A DNA stretch of 64,000 bases from Stanieria cyanosphaera PCC 7437. Its GTDB lineage: Bacteria; Cyanobacteriota; Cyanobacteriia; Cyanobacteriales; Xenococcaceae. How positions within the stretch are numbered: position 1 is the stretch's first letter; every line of letters starts with the position of its first letter. The notes below the pieces were generated by a model, which saw only the letters and a program-made list of their open reading frames with translations, was not told the DNA's origin and ran no database searches. The stretch covers positions 4,236,501-4,300,500 of the forward strand of contig NC_019748.1 of assembly GCF_000317575.1 (NCBI RefSeq), read 5' to 3'. Below, one piece after another: positions 1-9,220 of this stretch. Made by a program: the position numbers and the translations under genes.

Positions 1-507
1 GCGTTGGTTGATTTTCAGTCGGTGGTGTTTGATTCTCTATTTGGGGAGGTTGTTGTTCGGAATCAGGTACATTTGGAGGTTGACCATTATCAAGCGGAAT
101 TTCGAGTTGAGGAGATTGATTATCAGGAAAATCAGTCTGGGCAAGATAATTAGTCTTGTTTGTGGAGATGATAACTTGTGGCTTAAGTGGTTTGTTGAGA
201 ATAGGAATTTTTGCTTGATTTTCCCTTTGACTAATAACGGAATTTGGCACGACTTCCCCTCTAGCAGCTAAAGGCAAACTTAGGGAATAAGAGGTTGCCA
301 TGAGAATTGCTAAAGCAGGGGACAAACTAAAGTTTCTTGGTTTTTCTATCACTTCCACACACCCAATTGAGCGATCAATAATGTAGCAGTTTTTATCCTG
401 AGTTAACTCAAGATCTTGGCTTGGTTTGGTTGTATCTGTAGCTAAACATTGAAAAATATTTTTGTTTGAGTGTGGTCTTCAACATAAACATATAGGTTTA
501 GCATCAT
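1..507 (-). CDS. Omp85/BamA-family outer membrane assembly protein, N-terminal part (runs off the left edge)
   Basis: An open frame runs leftwards from ATG 507 to the window edge without a stop. Around position 301 it reads as a signal-peptide-like stretch (NFSLSPALAILMATSYSL, then LAARGEVV), followed by a Pro/Gln/Asn-rich linker with repeated NQ-PP motifs. Cyanobacterial Omp85 proteins have an N-terminal signal peptide and often a Pro-rich region before the POTRA domains; no POTRA domain or barrel is visible here. The identification leans on context: in Synechocystis the Omp85 gene (slr1227) is beside purC (slr1226), and purC is the next gene here in the same direction. The start is uncertain: ATG 507 gives a long soluble lead, while GTG 352, GTG 358 or ATG 301 place the hydrophobic segment nearer the N terminus. 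I favour a start near 352-358. It could be another secreted Pro-rich protein. Confidence 0.5.
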
Positions 508-668
508 ACTTAGTCCAAGATGTGAGATAACCAATTTTACCCAAATGACTCCACAGGAAATAATTAGTTTCCTTTTTGTTACCAGACTACATTTTTAGGT
601 CATAAAAGAAAAAAAACAGTAAAAGATAAAAATCTCTACTAAAAGATCAGCTAAGATTAACTGCTTGT

Positions 669-1424
669 TTACTGCTGAGGGGTTGAGTTTCGGATTTGTT
701 CGATCTGAGCTAAAACTCTTGCTTGTACTTGTTGATAAGCAGATTCTATTTGTCCCAAATCTTTCCGAAAACGATCTTTATCCATTACTCTGGCTTGGGG
801 ATCGCTTTCTTTTTGATCCCAAAGACGACAAGTATCAGGACTAATTTCGTCAGCTAAGAGAATTTTTTGTTCCGCATCGTGACCAAATTCTAATTTAAAA
901 TCAACCAAAGTAATTTCGCAACGATTAAAAAAATCTTGGAGATATTGATTAATTTTTAATGCTATCTCCTCAATTTCTTGTAGTTGTTCCTGAGTAACAA
1001 TCTCTAATAAGAAAATGCGATCGCGTGTTAATAAAGGATCTCCTAATTGATCGTTTTTTAGATAATACTCTACTAAAGGAACAGGTAACACTTGACCTTC
1101 TGGTAATCCTGTTTGACGACAAAGGCTACCCGCAGCAATATTTCTCACTACTACCTCAAGGGGTATTATTTTGACCGCCTTGACTCGCATTTGATTGGGT
1201 GCTGGCGTGTCGATGTAATGAGTTGGAATCCCGAACGACTCTAACCACTCAAACAAGGCTGCTGCTATGTTACAGTTAATTGCTCCTTTACCGTAAATTT
1301 GTCCTTTTTTCTGTGCATTAAACGCAGTAGCATCATCTTTATAAACACTCAGTAGTATGAAAGGGTCTTTTGTCTGATAAAGAATTTTAGCTTTGCCTTC
1401 GTAAAGTTTTTCTGTCTGCAACAT
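669..1424 (-). CDS. purC: Phosphoribosylaminoimidazole-succinocarboxamide synthase
   Basis: This is SAICAR synthetase of purine biosynthesis, which joins CAIR and aspartate using ATP in the cytoplasm. The 251-residue protein opens with the family signature KLYEGKAKILY (about residues 6-16). It contains VDFKLEFG and the LADEISPDTCRLWD segment (about 190-203), which belong to the nucleotide and substrate pocket. Length and collinearity match stand-alone bacterial PurC. The ATG at 1424 gives the usual N terminus MLQTEKLYEGKAK. The gene lies upstream of the Omp85-like gene on the same strand, as in Synechocystis. Nothing is odd about the reading frame. Confidence 0.97.
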   Translation of the reverse strand: MLQTEKLYEGKAKILYQTKDPFILLSVYKDDATAFNAQKKGQIYGKGAINCNIAAALFEWLESFGIPTHYIDTPAPNQMRVKAVKIIPLEVVVRNIAAGSLCRQTGLPEGQVLPVPLVEYYLKNDQLGDPLLTRDRIFLLEIVTQEQLQEIEEIALKINQYLQDFFNRCEITLVDFKLEFGHDAEQKILLADEISPDTCRLWDQKESDPQARVMDKDRFRKDLGQIESAYQQVQARVLAQIEQIRNSTPQQ

Positions 1425-1701
1425 AGTTATCTAGTTTATTTGTCTGACTTTGTTTTAATCTTTGCTTAACCACAGGTTAAGAAAAAGTTAACATGACATT
1501 AGCTGGAGCAAATAATATACTCATTAAGGAAACTGATTTTTTCCCGATGCATTTTATGTCAGTAAGCATTATAAGTAAATGTAGAACGCTACAGTTTCGG
1601 TAGCCAACACTCATCTATCTAAATTAGGTAATCGTCATAATTAAAAAGTTAGCGTAGTACAAGTTAATAAAAACAAATTTACTTAATATAGGAAATTAAC
1701 A

Positions 1702-1968
1702 ATGGCAGATAATCACGATAAATATAATTTTCTTTATCCTCGCAACTCATATCACGGTCAAGTTCAACCCGAAAATCTTGTTTTTAACGCTAATTTGCAA
1801 GAGTTTGCTCATAAAGTCAGTTATATTTGTAATTTGGAAACTGGAGGTAAGCTACCTTCTGAAGAAGCTTACAAACAAATTAAATCTTTGTGGAAACAAC
1901 TCAAACGCAGCAAAAAAGAATTAGGCATTGGCAAAAAACCGTTTGATCATGACCAAGAATTGGAGTAA
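1702..1968 (+). CDS. Small conserved cyanobacterial protein (DUF7219-like)
   Basis: An 88-residue soluble, charged protein. The central part (FLYPRNSYHGQ, LVFNANLQEFAHKVSYICNL and KQIKSLWKQLKRSKKELGI) looks like a small family I know only from cyanobacteria, which I believe is filed as DUF7219. The function is unknown. The ATG at 1702 follows a weak GGAAATTAAC ribosome-binding context. The gene stands alone, divergent from purC and about 195 bases before the ABC permease gene. That spacer carries imperfect short tandem repeats (GTTAATGG/GATAACTGG type) and a HIP1 site near 2100. It has no signal peptide or membrane segment. Confidence 0.7.
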   Translation: MADNHDKYNFLYPRNSYHGQVQPENLVFNANLQEFAHKVSYICNLETGGKLPSEEAYKQIKSLWKQLKRSKKELGIGKKPFDHDQELE

Positions 1969-2163
1969 AACTTAATTGTCATTAATTGATTGTTAATGGT
2001 TAATGGTGGATTGATAACTGGTAAATAGTCATTAATTATTGGTAATAAACACACCACCAATGACAAACGACAAAGGCATATAGTGAGTCTTTCGCCTTAA
2101 GCGATCGCTAGTGGTGCTGCGAAGTGACGAATAACCAACAACTAATCACAAAGGACAAAATTA

Positions 2164-3189
2164 ATGTCTCGCTCGAAAGCTTTGCAATATTACATTATTG
2201 CTCGTTTGTTGTTAGCTCCTTTAATGCTGTGGACAATTACTACAGTAGTATTTTTACTTCTAAGGGCAACTCCAGGAGATCCTGCCGATGCTATTTTAGG
2301 CACTCGCGCTCCTGAAGCAGCTAAAGCAGCCTTAAGAGAACAATTAGGGTTAACTGCTCCTCTCCCAATTCAATACGTTCATTATTTAGGCGATTTATTT
2401 CAGTTTAATTTGGGAACTTCTCTTACCAGTCGAGGTTTGTTTGTCTGGGATGTGATTAAAGAGTATTTTCCTGCAACGGTAGAGCTTGCTTGTTTTAGTA
2501 TGGCAGTAGCCTTAATTGTCGGAGTTGGTGTAGGAATAATCTCCGCTTCTTTTCCACGTACTGGTTGGGATGTGGGCGGAAGATTATTTGGCATTATTAC
2601 TTATTCCCTTCCTTTGTTTTGGGTAGGGATGATTTTACAGTTGATTTTTTCGGTGCAATTAAATTGGTTTCCTTTAGGAACTCGTTTTCCCGTTAACGCG
2701 GTTACTCCACCTACTCTAACTGGTTTGTACACCATTGATAGTATTTTGACAGGTAATGTTGGGATGCTATTAACTGCTTTACATTATCTAGCATTACCCT
2801 GTGTTACATTAGGTATTCTTCTTAGTGGTATTTTTGAGCGAATTGTCAGAGTTAATTTGAAGCAAACTTTACAAGCAGATTATGTTGAAGCTGCCAGAGC
2901 GCGGGGAATTCCAGAAAAAACAATTTTATTCTCTCATGCCTTTAAAAATGCTTTGATTCCTGTTATTACCGTGTTGGGTTTAACTTTTGCAGCTTTATTA
3001 GGTGGTGCAGTTTTGACGGAGGTAACTTTTTCTTGGCCTGGACTTGGTAATCGCCTTTATGAAGCAATTTCTCTGAGAGATTATCCAACTGTTCAAGGAA
3101 TTATGGTATTTTTCGGTGTAATTGTCACAATTGCTAGTATTTGCATTGATTTGATTAATGCTTATATCGATCCTCGCATTCGCTATTAA
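2164..3189 (+). CDS. ABC transporter permease, DppB/OppB type (peptide/nickel family)
   Basis: A 341-residue inner-membrane permease of the binding-protein-dependent type 1 ABC importers. It has an N-terminal transmembrane segment followed by the DppB-type signature LLRATPGDPADAILG (about 28-45). The cytoplasmic coupling (EAA) loop EAARARGIPEKTILFSHAFKN lies near residue 242, and the C terminus is YIDPRIRY. At least five hydrophobic segments are visible. Length is typical of DppB proteins (about 310-340). No ATPase, second permease or binding-protein gene is adjacent, so it is an isolated subunit, as is common in cyanobacteria. The substrate (oligopeptide, nickel or other) cannot be told from sequence. 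Confidence 0.93.
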   Translation: MSRSKALQYYIIARLLLAPLMLWTITTVVFLLLRATPGDPADAILGTRAPEAAKAALREQLGLTAPLPIQYVHYLGDLFQFNLGTSLTSRGLFVWDVIKEYFPATVELACFSMAVALIVGVGVGIISASFPRTGWDVGGRLFGIITYSLPLFWVGMILQLIFSVQLNWFPLGTRFPVNAVTPPTLTGLYTIDSILTGNVGMLLTALHYLALPCVTLGILLSGIFERIVRVNLKQTLQADYVEAARARGIPEKTILFSHAFKNALIPVITVLGLTFAALLGGAVLTEVTFSWPGLGNRLYEAISLRDYPTVQGIMVFFGVIVTIASICIDLINAYIDPRIRY

Positions 3190-3288
3190 AATCAAGCAGG
3201 TTTTTTGTTAACAAATTTTTATAAAAAAAAGCACAATAGAGGATAATGATGTTTTACAGGTACATTGCCGACGAATTTAAAGTATACT

Positions 3289-4269
3289 ATGCCCAAAACT
3301 GAGCGCAGAATATTTTTATTAGATTTTGAAAAGCCTCTTTGTGAATTAGAATCAAGAATCGATCAGATTCGCGAACTAGCAGCAGAAAACCAAGTTGATG
3401 TCTCAGAAGAAATTGCTCAACTAGAAGCTAGAGCAGAGCAACTGCGCAAAGAAATTTTTAGCACTCTCACCCCAGCACAGAGATTGCAATTAGCCCGTCA
3501 TCCACGTCGTCCCAGTACTTTAGATTATATTCAGGCAATTACTGACGAATGGCTAGAGTTACATGGCGATCGCTCTGGTTCAGACGATCCAGCTTTAATC
3601 GGTGGTGTGGCTCGCCTCAATGGTAGACCAGTCGTGATGTTAGGTCATCAAAAAGGTAGAGATACTAAAGATAATATTGTCCGTAATTTTGGGATGGCTT
3701 CCCCTGGTGGTTATCGCAAAGCGATCCGTTTAATGGAACACGCCAATAAATTTAAAATGCCGGTCTTGACTTTTATTGATACTCCTGGTGCTAACCCTGG
3801 TGTCGAAGGAGAAAGACTAGGTCAAGGAGAAGCGATCGCCTATAATCTGAGAGAAATGTTTAGTTTCGATGTGCCAATTATTTGTACGGTAATTGGGGAA
3901 GGTGGTTCAGGAGGTGCTTTGGGTATTGGGGTCGCTGACCGCTTGTTGATGTTTGAACACTCAGTGTACACTGTAGCTAGTCCCGAAGCTTGTGCTGCCA
4001 TTTTGTGGAAAGACGCCAAAAAAGCCGATCAAGCTGCCTCTGCTTTAAAAATTACTTCTTGGGATTTACAAGAATTGGGTTTAATCGATCAAATTTTGCC
4101 CGAACCTACTAGTGGGGCGCACGCCGAACCCTTAGAAGCAGCAGCAACCCTCAAACAAGCACTGTGGGTAAATTTGGAACAGTTATCAGAAATGACCACA
4201 GAACAAAGAAAACAATTGCGATATCAAAAATTTCGTCAAATGGGAAAATTTGAAGAACTTCATCATTAA
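3289..4269 (+). CDS. accA: Acetyl-CoA carboxylase carboxyltransferase subunit alpha
   Basis: AccA pairs with AccD to form the carboxyltransferase that moves the carboxyl group from biotin-BCCP to acetyl-CoA, the committed step of fatty acid synthesis. The 326-residue protein starts at ATG 3289 with [17 protein letters not shown], which matches the cyanobacterial family. An upstream TTG at 3265 would only add eight unconserved residues. The crotonase-fold core shows [37 protein letters not shown] and [16 protein letters not shown], the oxyanion-hole and acyl-CoA-binding region. No frame damage is present. accD is not in this window, as expected because cyanobacterial acc genes are scattered. 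Confidence 0.97.
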   Translation: MPKTERRIFLLDFEKPLCELESRIDQIRELAAENQVDVSEEIAQLEARAEQLRKEIFSTLTPAQRLQLARHPRRPSTLDYIQAITDEWLELHGDRSGSDDPALIGGVARLNGRPVVMLGHQKGRDTKDNIVRNFGMASPGGYRKAIRLMEHANKFKMPVLTFIDTPGANPGVEGERLGQGEAIAYNLREMFSFDVPIICTVIGEGGSGGALGIGVADRLLMFEHSVYTVASPEACAAILWKDAKKADQAASALKITSWDLQELGLIDQILPEPTSGAHAEPLEAAATLKQALWVNLEQLSEMTTEQRKQLRYQKFRQMGKFEELHH

Positions 4270-4457
4270 AAGTTTGGCTGAGAGCGAAATTATAAAAACA
4301 GTATTAATTTAAAAATCTGAGAGTGTTATAATAACTGAGGCAACAATTTGTAACAATTCCTTTAAAAAAACTGGTTGCTCTAATTGGTTTTTACCAATTA
4401 TCATTCAGCCTATTTTAATCAAAATAGCAGTCTTGGTGGAAGACAAAGTCAACCAAT

Positions 4458-4616
4458 TTGAACACAGGTTTATATTGTCAACACGGCGATTTTGTATGCC
4501 GAGGTTGTTTCGGCACATTTCGTTGTCAAGTATTTCTCAGCGATGGCACTTCATTAGATGTCATCAAAAAATTAGTGATAGTCAAGGGAGAAACAGATCA
4601 GTTTCAATCTCTATGA
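4458..4616 (+). CDS. Possible small cysteine-rich protein (low confidence)
   Basis: A short frame opening at TTG 4458 encodes 52 residues and contains four cysteines in the segment YCQHGDFVCRGCFGTFRC, followed by VFLSDGTSLDVIKKLVIVKG. A Cys-rich, zinc-knuckle-like pattern is unusual for random AT-rich DNA, which is why it is listed. There is no ATG, a stop codon lies just upstream in the same frame, and no clear Shine-Dalgarno sequence is present. It may therefore be a non-coding stretch or the 3' remnant of a decayed gene. It sits in the 410-base gap between accA and the SDR gene, where nothing else is recognisable. Confidence 0.2.
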   Translation: MNTGLYCQHGDFVCRGCFGTFRCQVFLSDGTSLDVIKKLVIVKGETDQFQSL

Positions 4617-4679
4617 CAGTTTTTTTCTGAGAAACTATCCACCAAAAGTAACATTTATTAACCAAGATGAGTATCTCTG

Positions 4680-5408
4680 ATGAATCCACCCCCAAATCAA
4701 CTGCGAGCAATTTTAACAGGAGCTAGTAGTGGTATTGGTAAGGCAACTGCTCTTGCCTTTGCTAAAGCAGGAATTAATCTTGCTTTAGTTAGTCGTTCTC
4801 TAGATAAGCTGGAAGCAGTAGCTGAAGCTGTTAGAGCGGTGGGGGTAGAAGCTCAAGTTTATCCATTAGATCTCGCTCAAGTTGAGATTGTCCAAGCCAA
4901 GCTTAAAGCGATCGCAGAAGAATTTGGACCAATCGATTTTCTGGTTAACAATGCAGGAATTGGATATACCAATTTACTAAGCCAAACTTCTCTAGCTGAT
5001 TGGCAACAAGTGATCAATTTAAATTTGACCAGTGTGTTCCAATGTATTCAAGGAGTTTTGCCTCAGATGCGCCAACGTCATCAAGGCACAATTATTAATG
5101 TTGCTTCCATTGCTGCTCATCAGGCTTTTCCCGAATGGGGAGTTTATAGTGTTAGCAAAGCAAGCATCATCGCCTTGAGCAAAACTTTAGCTGTAGAAGA
5201 AAGAACTAACGGCATTCGAGTTATGACAATTTCTCCTGGTGCTGTGAATACTCCAATCTGGGACACAGACACAGTACAAGCAGATTTTAATCGAGAAGCA
5301 ATGTTAACACCAGAGCTTGTCGCTCGGTCTATTCTTCATGCTGCTTTACTACCACAACAGGCAACCATTGAGGAAATAACAATCATGCCCAGTGGTGGAG
5401 CTTTGTAA
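4680..5408 (+). CDS. Short-chain dehydrogenase/reductase (SDR), classical type
   Basis: A 242-residue Rossmann-fold NAD(P)-dependent oxidoreductase. The cofactor motif TGASSGIG is at residues 13-20, NNAGIG near 90, the catalytic serine is in NVASIAA, and YSVSK (YxxxK) is at about 156-160, followed by the [12 protein letters not shown] loop. The arginine after the first strand (SRSLDKLE) suggests NADP(H) preference, which is an inference. The substrate is unknown; many cyanobacterial paralogues exist. The C terminus reaches to within 65 bases of the folE start, so the two may be co-transcribed. Confidence 0.93.
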   Translation: MNPPPNQLRAILTGASSGIGKATALAFAKAGINLALVSRSLDKLEAVAEAVRAVGVEAQVYPLDLAQVEIVQAKLKAIAEEFGPIDFLVNNAGIGYTNLLSQTSLADWQQVINLNLTSVFQCIQGVLPQMRQRHQGTIINVASIAAHQAFPEWGVYSVSKASIIALSKTLAVEERTNGIRVMTISPGAVNTPIWDTDTVQADFNREAMLTPELVARSILHAALLPQQATIEEITIMPSGGAL

Positions 5409-5472
5409 GCTTGGCAAAGTTATCGATCTATACCTATCAAGAGATACGAGTTTTACTTACATTTATTTAACT

Positions 5473-6201
5473 ATGACAACAGTTTCTTCTAACGGTTCTA
5501 ATCGCTCAAAATCTATCAATATTAATAGTTCTAATAATCTTCATTCCAGTTTGATAGAACAAGTTTCTAGTAGACCAGATCGTAACACTCACAATGGTCA
5601 ACAAGCCCAAATTCATGCAGCATCCGAACAAGCTCAAGAAAAAATGATGGCTGCTGTCCGAGTTATGTTAGAGTCTGTGGGTGAAGATCCAGAGCGTGAA
5701 GGACTGCTGAAAACGCCTAAAAGAGTAGCAGAAGCCATGCAGTTTCTGACTCAAGGTTATAATCAATCCTTAGAAAAGATTGTTAACGATGCGATCTTTG
5801 ATGAAGGTCATAATGAAATGGTTTTGGTTAGAGATATTAGTTTCTTTAGCCTTTGTGAACACCATATGTTGCCTTTTATGGGAAGAGCGCACGTTGCTTA
5901 TATTCCCAATCAAAAAGTAGTTGGTTTAAGTAAACTAGCTCGGATTGTTGAAATGTATGCTCGTCGTTTGCAAGTTCAAGAACGTCTTACCCGTCAAATT
6001 GCTGAAGCAATTCAAGAGGTATTAGAACCTCAAGGAGTTGCTGTTGTCATGGAAGCAACCCATATGTGTATGGTAATGCGTGGTGTAGAAAAGCCTGGTT
6101 CTTGGACGGTTACCAGCGCGATGTTAGGTGCATTTCAAGACGAGCAAAAAACTCGCGATGAATTTTTGAATCTAATTCGTCATCAACCTAGTTTCATGTA
6201 A
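5473..6201 (+). CDS. folE: GTP cyclohydrolase I
   Basis: FolE converts GTP to 7,8-dihydroneopterin triphosphate, the first step of folate (and in cyanobacteria also pterin) synthesis. The zinc ligands are visible in [14 protein letters not shown] and in [12 protein letters not shown], and the substrate-binding segment [35 protein letters not shown] is intact. I start it at ATG 5473, giving 242 residues, close to other cyanobacterial FolE. An in-frame ATG at 5392 would overlap the SDR gene and add an unconserved lead. The first 45 residues are Ser/Asn-rich and poorly conserved. A GC-rich hairpin follows the gene at 6223-6265. Confidence 0.96.
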   Translation: MTTVSSNGSNRSKSININSSNNLHSSLIEQVSSRPDRNTHNGQQAQIHAASEQAQEKMMAAVRVMLESVGEDPEREGLLKTPKRVAEAMQFLTQGYNQSLEKIVNDAIFDEGHNEMVLVRDISFFSLCEHHMLPFMGRAHVAYIPNQKVVGLSKLARIVEMYARRLQVQERLTRQIAEAIQEVLEPQGVAVVMEATHMCMVMRGVEKPGSWTVTSAMLGAFQDEQKTRDEFLNLIRHQPSFM

Positions 6202-6222
6202 TTTTAAATAAATAAAAATCTG

Positions 6223-6265
6223 TGCGGGGAGTCTGGAATTCAGTTTGAGTTAATGAATCCCCGCA
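6223..6265. terminator. GC-rich inverted repeat between convergent folE and HPP genes
   Basis: TGCGGGGA at 6223-6230 pairs perfectly with TCCCCGCA at 6258-6265 (8 bp, 27-base loop). It lies between two convergent genes in otherwise AT-rich DNA, which fits a shared terminator. No long T-run follows on either strand, so factor-independent termination is not assured. Confidence 0.45.
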
Positions 6266-6292
6266 TATCGTTTATTCAATTAACAACCTTAT

Positions 6293-6883
6293 TTACAACC
6301 AATGTTTAGGATAAACTCTACCGGGCGCTGCGCTACTAAAAAGAACTGTACATAAAACAATTACTACAGAACCAAGGAGAACAGGAGTAAATACATAACT
6401 CCAAGAAGCATGAGTAAGTACACCTAGTAAAGCAACTGCACCAGCAGGAGGATGTACAGTTCGAGTCAACTGAGTTACTTTAATTGTAGTCGCAACAGCC
6501 ATTGCCATGACCCAAGGTGCTGTACCAAATAATTGAACTAAGATAACACAAATAATAGCTGCGATCGCATTCCCTCCAATTACATTACGCGGTTGAGCTA
6601 GAGGACTATCTGGAATACCAAAGACTAAAACTGCCGTTGCTCCCAATGGGGCTGCAATACAGGGATAAGATGTATGAGTTGTTAAATAACCTAAAATTGC
6701 AATTCCGATGAATGCGCCTAACCACGATAAAAGTATATGTTGAATCGAAAAACGTGGTTGATGATTACCATTAATATACGGAGAAGTTCTATTTTTTCTA
6801 AATAGTCTGCGACCTAATGCAATAGTTTTTTTTAAAGTAATTATTCTAGTGCGTTTAAATCTAAATCTGATCGGGTATTGCAT
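6293..6883 (-). CDS. HPP-family integral membrane protein
   Basis: A 196-residue membrane protein with a basic N terminus and about four transmembrane helices. The naming motif is present in TVHPPAGAVALLGVL, together with APLGATAVLVFGIPDSPLAQPRNVIGGN. The HPP family (PF04982) has cyanobacterial and chloroplast members implicated in nitrite transport; assigning nitrite to this copy is inference. Family proteins are usually about 160-200 residues, so this one is full length. It is convergent with folE and divergent from rpsB, with a long regulatory spacer on its 5' side. Confidence 0.85.
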   Translation of the reverse strand: MQYPIRFRFKRTRIITLKKTIALGRRLFRKNRTSPYINGNHQPRFSIQHILLSWLGAFIGIAILGYLTTHTSYPCIAAPLGATAVLVFGIPDSPLAQPRNVIGGNAIAAIICVILVQLFGTAPWVMAMAVATTIKVTQLTRTVHPPAGAVALLGVLTHASWSYVFTPVLLGSVVIVLCTVLFSSAAPGRVYPKHWL

Positions 6884-7272
6884 AGTGCAGATTAATTAAA
6901 TAAATTTTTTATTTTGAAAAATAAATATTAATCTCACAAACTTTTGATTACCTTCTAAAACATGATTAAATCGCGATTAGCTTGTGATTGAGAGCTATTA
7001 TCTAATCACAAATGCCATTCGTGACTTGTTTACTTTTATGTTGGTAACTTAATAAGTTTGTTATTAAAGTCATAGTATCTTAACAAATCACTGAAATCAA
7101 TAATATTAGTATTTTTAGATACAGAAAAATTTTTAAATACTTTTTTACTTGCTGCATTACGAACGTAATATTTTATATTTCTCCAACCTCTGATCTATAA
7201 CTGTTCAAAATCAAACCAGATCAAATCTCTATGTACAAGCGTGTTAAACTGAAAAGGCTGTCTAAATTCGCA
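6884..7272. other. Intergenic region between divergent HPP gene and rpsB
   Basis: About 390 bases of AT-rich DNA without a credible gene. It must hold promoters for both the HPP gene (leftward) and rpsB-tsf (rightward). GTGTTAAACT near 7240 is a plausible -10 region for the rpsB transcript, but I cannot fix a start site. The structured rpsB leader begins at 7273. Confidence 0.4.
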
Positions 7273-7339
7273 CATTCAGGATTTCGGGTGTTTTCATAAC
7301 CAGGAAATCCACCTGAATGGAGGATCAACCCGAAAGGAG
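7273..7339 (+). promoter_or_regulatory. rpsB 5' leader with potential pseudoknot overlapping the ribosome-binding site
   Basis: Two perfect 8-bp complementarities interleave. CATTCAGG (7273-7280) pairs with CCTGAATG (7312-7319), and TTTCGGGT (7282-7289) pairs with ACCCGAAA (7328-7335), which runs into the Shine-Dalgarno AAAGGAG (7333-7339) of rpsB. The order A-B-A'-B' defines an H-type pseudoknot. A competing extension of the first helix, ATTTC (7281-7285) with GAAAT (7304-7308), would leave GGGT in the apical loop, still free to pair with ACCC upstream of the Shine-Dalgarno. S2 controls its own translation in E. coli through the rpsB leader; an analogous cyanobacterial element is my inference. 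Confidence 0.65.
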
Positions 7340-7351
7340 AACAATAAAAAT

Positions 7352-8161
7352 ATGCCAGTTGTATCGCTCGCAGAATTACTAGAATCTGGGGTTCACTTCG
7401 GTCATCAAACCCGTCGTTGGAATCCCAAAATGTCCACCTACATTTATACTGCTCGTAACGGTGTTCATATTATTGATTTGGTGCAAACTGCCCAATTAAT
7501 CGAAGAAGCTTACGACTATATGCGCTCTTCTTCTGAACAAGGTAAAAGAGTTTTATTTGTAGGCACTAAACGCCAAGCAGCAGGAATCATCGCTCAAGAA
7601 GCAAGCCGTTGTGGAGCTTATTATGTTAATCAACGGTGGTTGGGTGGAATGTTGACTAACTGGGAAACCATCAGAACCAGAGTAGAAAGACTCAAAGAAT
7701 TAGAGAGGTTAGAAGAAACTGGCGCACTTGATAAAAGACCCAAAAAAGAAGCTTCTGTTTTGCGCCGTGAGTTAAGTAAACTCCAAAAATATCTCAGTGG
7801 AATCAAATTGATGCGTAAAGTTCCTGATATTGTGGTGATTATCGACCAAAAACGTGAACACAACGCGATTTCTGAATGTCAAAAATTAGGTATCCCGATT
7901 GTATCTATTCTCGATACTAACTGCGATCCCGAGTTAGTCGACATTCCTATCCCTGCTAACGATGATGCTATTCGTTCGATTAAACTAATTATTGGCAAAC
8001 TAGCTGATGCCATTTACGAAGGTCGTCATGGTCAATTAGATACGGCTGAAGAAGATTACGAAGAGTTTGAAGAAGGAATGGATGGTGAAGATTATCCTGA
8101 TGCCGAATACGACGAAGAGTACGAAGAAGAATACGAAGAAAACGAAGGCGAAGAAGAATAA
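7352..8161 (+). CDS. rpsB: 30S ribosomal protein S2
   Basis: S2 binds the head-body junction of the small ribosomal subunit and is needed for S1 docking. The signature [24 protein letters not shown] opens the protein, and [13 protein letters not shown] and [26 protein letters not shown] follow. The 269-residue length exceeds a minimal S2 because of a very acidic tail from about residue 230 (runs of Glu, Asp and Tyr such as [15 protein letters not shown]), a feature of some cyanobacterial S2 proteins. The start ATG 7352 follows the strong AAAGGAG at 7333-7339. It is the first gene of the usual rpsB-tsf operon. Confidence 0.98.
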   Translation: MPVVSLAELLESGVHFGHQTRRWNPKMSTYIYTARNGVHIIDLVQTAQLIEEAYDYMRSSSEQGKRVLFVGTKRQAAGIIAQEASRCGAYYVNQRWLGGMLTNWETIRTRVERLKELERLEETGALDKRPKKEASVLRRELSKLQKYLSGIKLMRKVPDIVVIIDQKREHNAISECQKLGIPIVSILDTNCDPELVDIPIPANDDAIRSIKLIIGKLADAIYEGRHGQLDTAEEDYEEFEEGMDGEDYPDAEYDEEYEEEYEENEGEEE

Positions 8162-8185
8162 ATAGCTCTCGGCAAAATCATTTTA

Positions 8186-8205
8186 GGGCAACCCTTGAGT
8201 TGCCC
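8186..8205 (+). terminator. Hairpin between rpsB and tsf (possible attenuator)
   Basis: GGGCAAC (8186-8192) pairs perfectly with GTTGCCC (8199-8205) around a six-base loop. Only a short pyrimidine stretch follows, so it may act as a partial terminator or as an RNA-processing site that sets the rpsB:tsf ratio. The intercistronic gap is 101 bases. Confidence 0.45.
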
Positions 8206-8262
8206 CTCCTTAATAATAGAAAATTAACTTGTAACCATTGTTGAGAAATAGGTACTAAAAAA

Positions 8263-8922
8263 ATGGCGCAAATATCGGCACAACTAGTCAAAGAACTCCG
8301 TGAAAAAACAGGCGCGGGGATGATGGACTGTAAAAAAGCCCTGGCTGAAACCGATGGCGATATGACTAAAGCAGTTGAATGGTTACGCCAAAAAGGAATC
8401 ACTGCTGCCGGCAAAAAACAAGGTCGGGTAGCTGCTGAAGGTTTGGTAGACAGCTATATTCATACTGGCGGAAGAATTGGGGTTTTAGTAGAAGTCAATT
8501 GCGAAACTGATTTTGTCGCTCGTGGTGATGATTTTAAAGAATTAGTACGCAATATTGCTATGCAGATTGCTGCTTGCCCCAATGTTGATTACGTCAGGGT
8601 AGAAGATATTCCTGAAGAAGTAGCTGCCAAAGAAAAAGAAATTGAAATGGGTAGAGACGACCTGGCAGGTAAACCTGATAATATTAAAGAAAAAATCGTT
8701 CAAGGCAGAATTGAAAAACGCTTGAAAGAAATGTCTTTGCTGCCTCAACCCTATGTGAAAGACCAGAGTATTACTGTAGAAGAATTAGTTACTCAAAGTG
8801 TGGCTAAACTTGGTGAAAACATTCAAATACGTCGTTTTGTTCGATTTGTCTTAGGGGAAGGCATTGAAAAACAAGAATCCAACTTTGCTGAGGAAGTAGC
8901 TGCTCAAACCGGTCAAAAATAG
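8263..8922 (+). CDS. tsf: Translation elongation factor Ts
   Basis: EF-Ts exchanges GDP for GTP on EF-Tu. The 219-residue protein is of the short cyanobacterial type. It has the N-terminal UBA-like domain and signature [21 protein letters not shown] (about 10-30), then [16 protein letters not shown] with the TDFV core that contacts EF-Tu (about 78-90), and a compact C-terminal region that lacks the second core repeat of the longer E. coli protein. ATG 8263 gives [17 protein letters not shown], the standard start. It is the second gene of the rpsB-tsf operon. Confidence 0.97.
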   Translation: MAQISAQLVKELREKTGAGMMDCKKALAETDGDMTKAVEWLRQKGITAAGKKQGRVAAEGLVDSYIHTGGRIGVLVEVNCETDFVARGDDFKELVRNIAMQIAACPNVDYVRVEDIPEEVAAKEKEIEMGRDDLAGKPDNIKEKIVQGRIEKRLKEMSLLPQPYVKDQSITVEELVTQSVAKLGENIQIRRFVRFVLGEGIEKQESNFAEEVAAQTGQK

Positions 8923-9097
8923 ATGTTTAATCAAAAGTAACAGGTTAAAAAAATAGCTTCAAGTTAACTTTTGCTTGACTAATTTTTCTAAAAGATGGGG
9001 CTTGGTAAGAGGCAGGAATTTGATCTTCAAAGAATTGTGAAAGTTTGCTTTGAGGTTGGCTTTTTACCATTACCCCTTCTCTATTAAAAGTTGACCA

Positions 9098-9161
9098 ACA
9101 GTCGGTGCTGTCTCCGTCGTCTTACGGTGGAGTAATCTGTGACTTAACGAGTCTTTTTTTT
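9098..9161 (+). ncRNA. Row of three hairpins ending in a T-run (tsf terminator or small RNA)
   Basis: Within the 364-base gap downstream of tsf, three stem-loops follow one another: ACAG/CTGT (9098-9111), CTCC/GGAG with an extended middle (9112-9132) and GACT/AGTC (9141-9153), then eight T residues at 9154-9161. The last hairpin plus T-run fits a factor-independent terminator. The stacked arrangement could also be the 3' half of a small RNA. No known family was recognised, and whether it belongs to the tsf transcript or is independent cannot be told. Confidence 0.35.
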
Positions 9162-9220
9162 GTTTCAAGCTATACTCAATTTTTATTCAGGAAAAATTTG
9201 TACAAGTGGTTTCCGCTTGC

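Noticed and set aside
8-271. Plus-strand open frame of 87 codons at the left edge
   Set aside because: The minus strand carries a continuous secreted-protein-like frame with a signal peptide and Pro-rich linker beside purC; the plus frame is its shadow.
3265-3288. Eight-residue extension of AccA from TTG 3265
   Set aside because: The conserved cyanobacterial AccA start MPKTERR/MSKSERR fits ATG 3289.
4433-4630. Plus-strand 65-codon frame
   Set aside because: It is rich in Arg, Ser and His with no recognisable pattern; the adjacent frame with the Cys motif is the better, though still weak, candidate.
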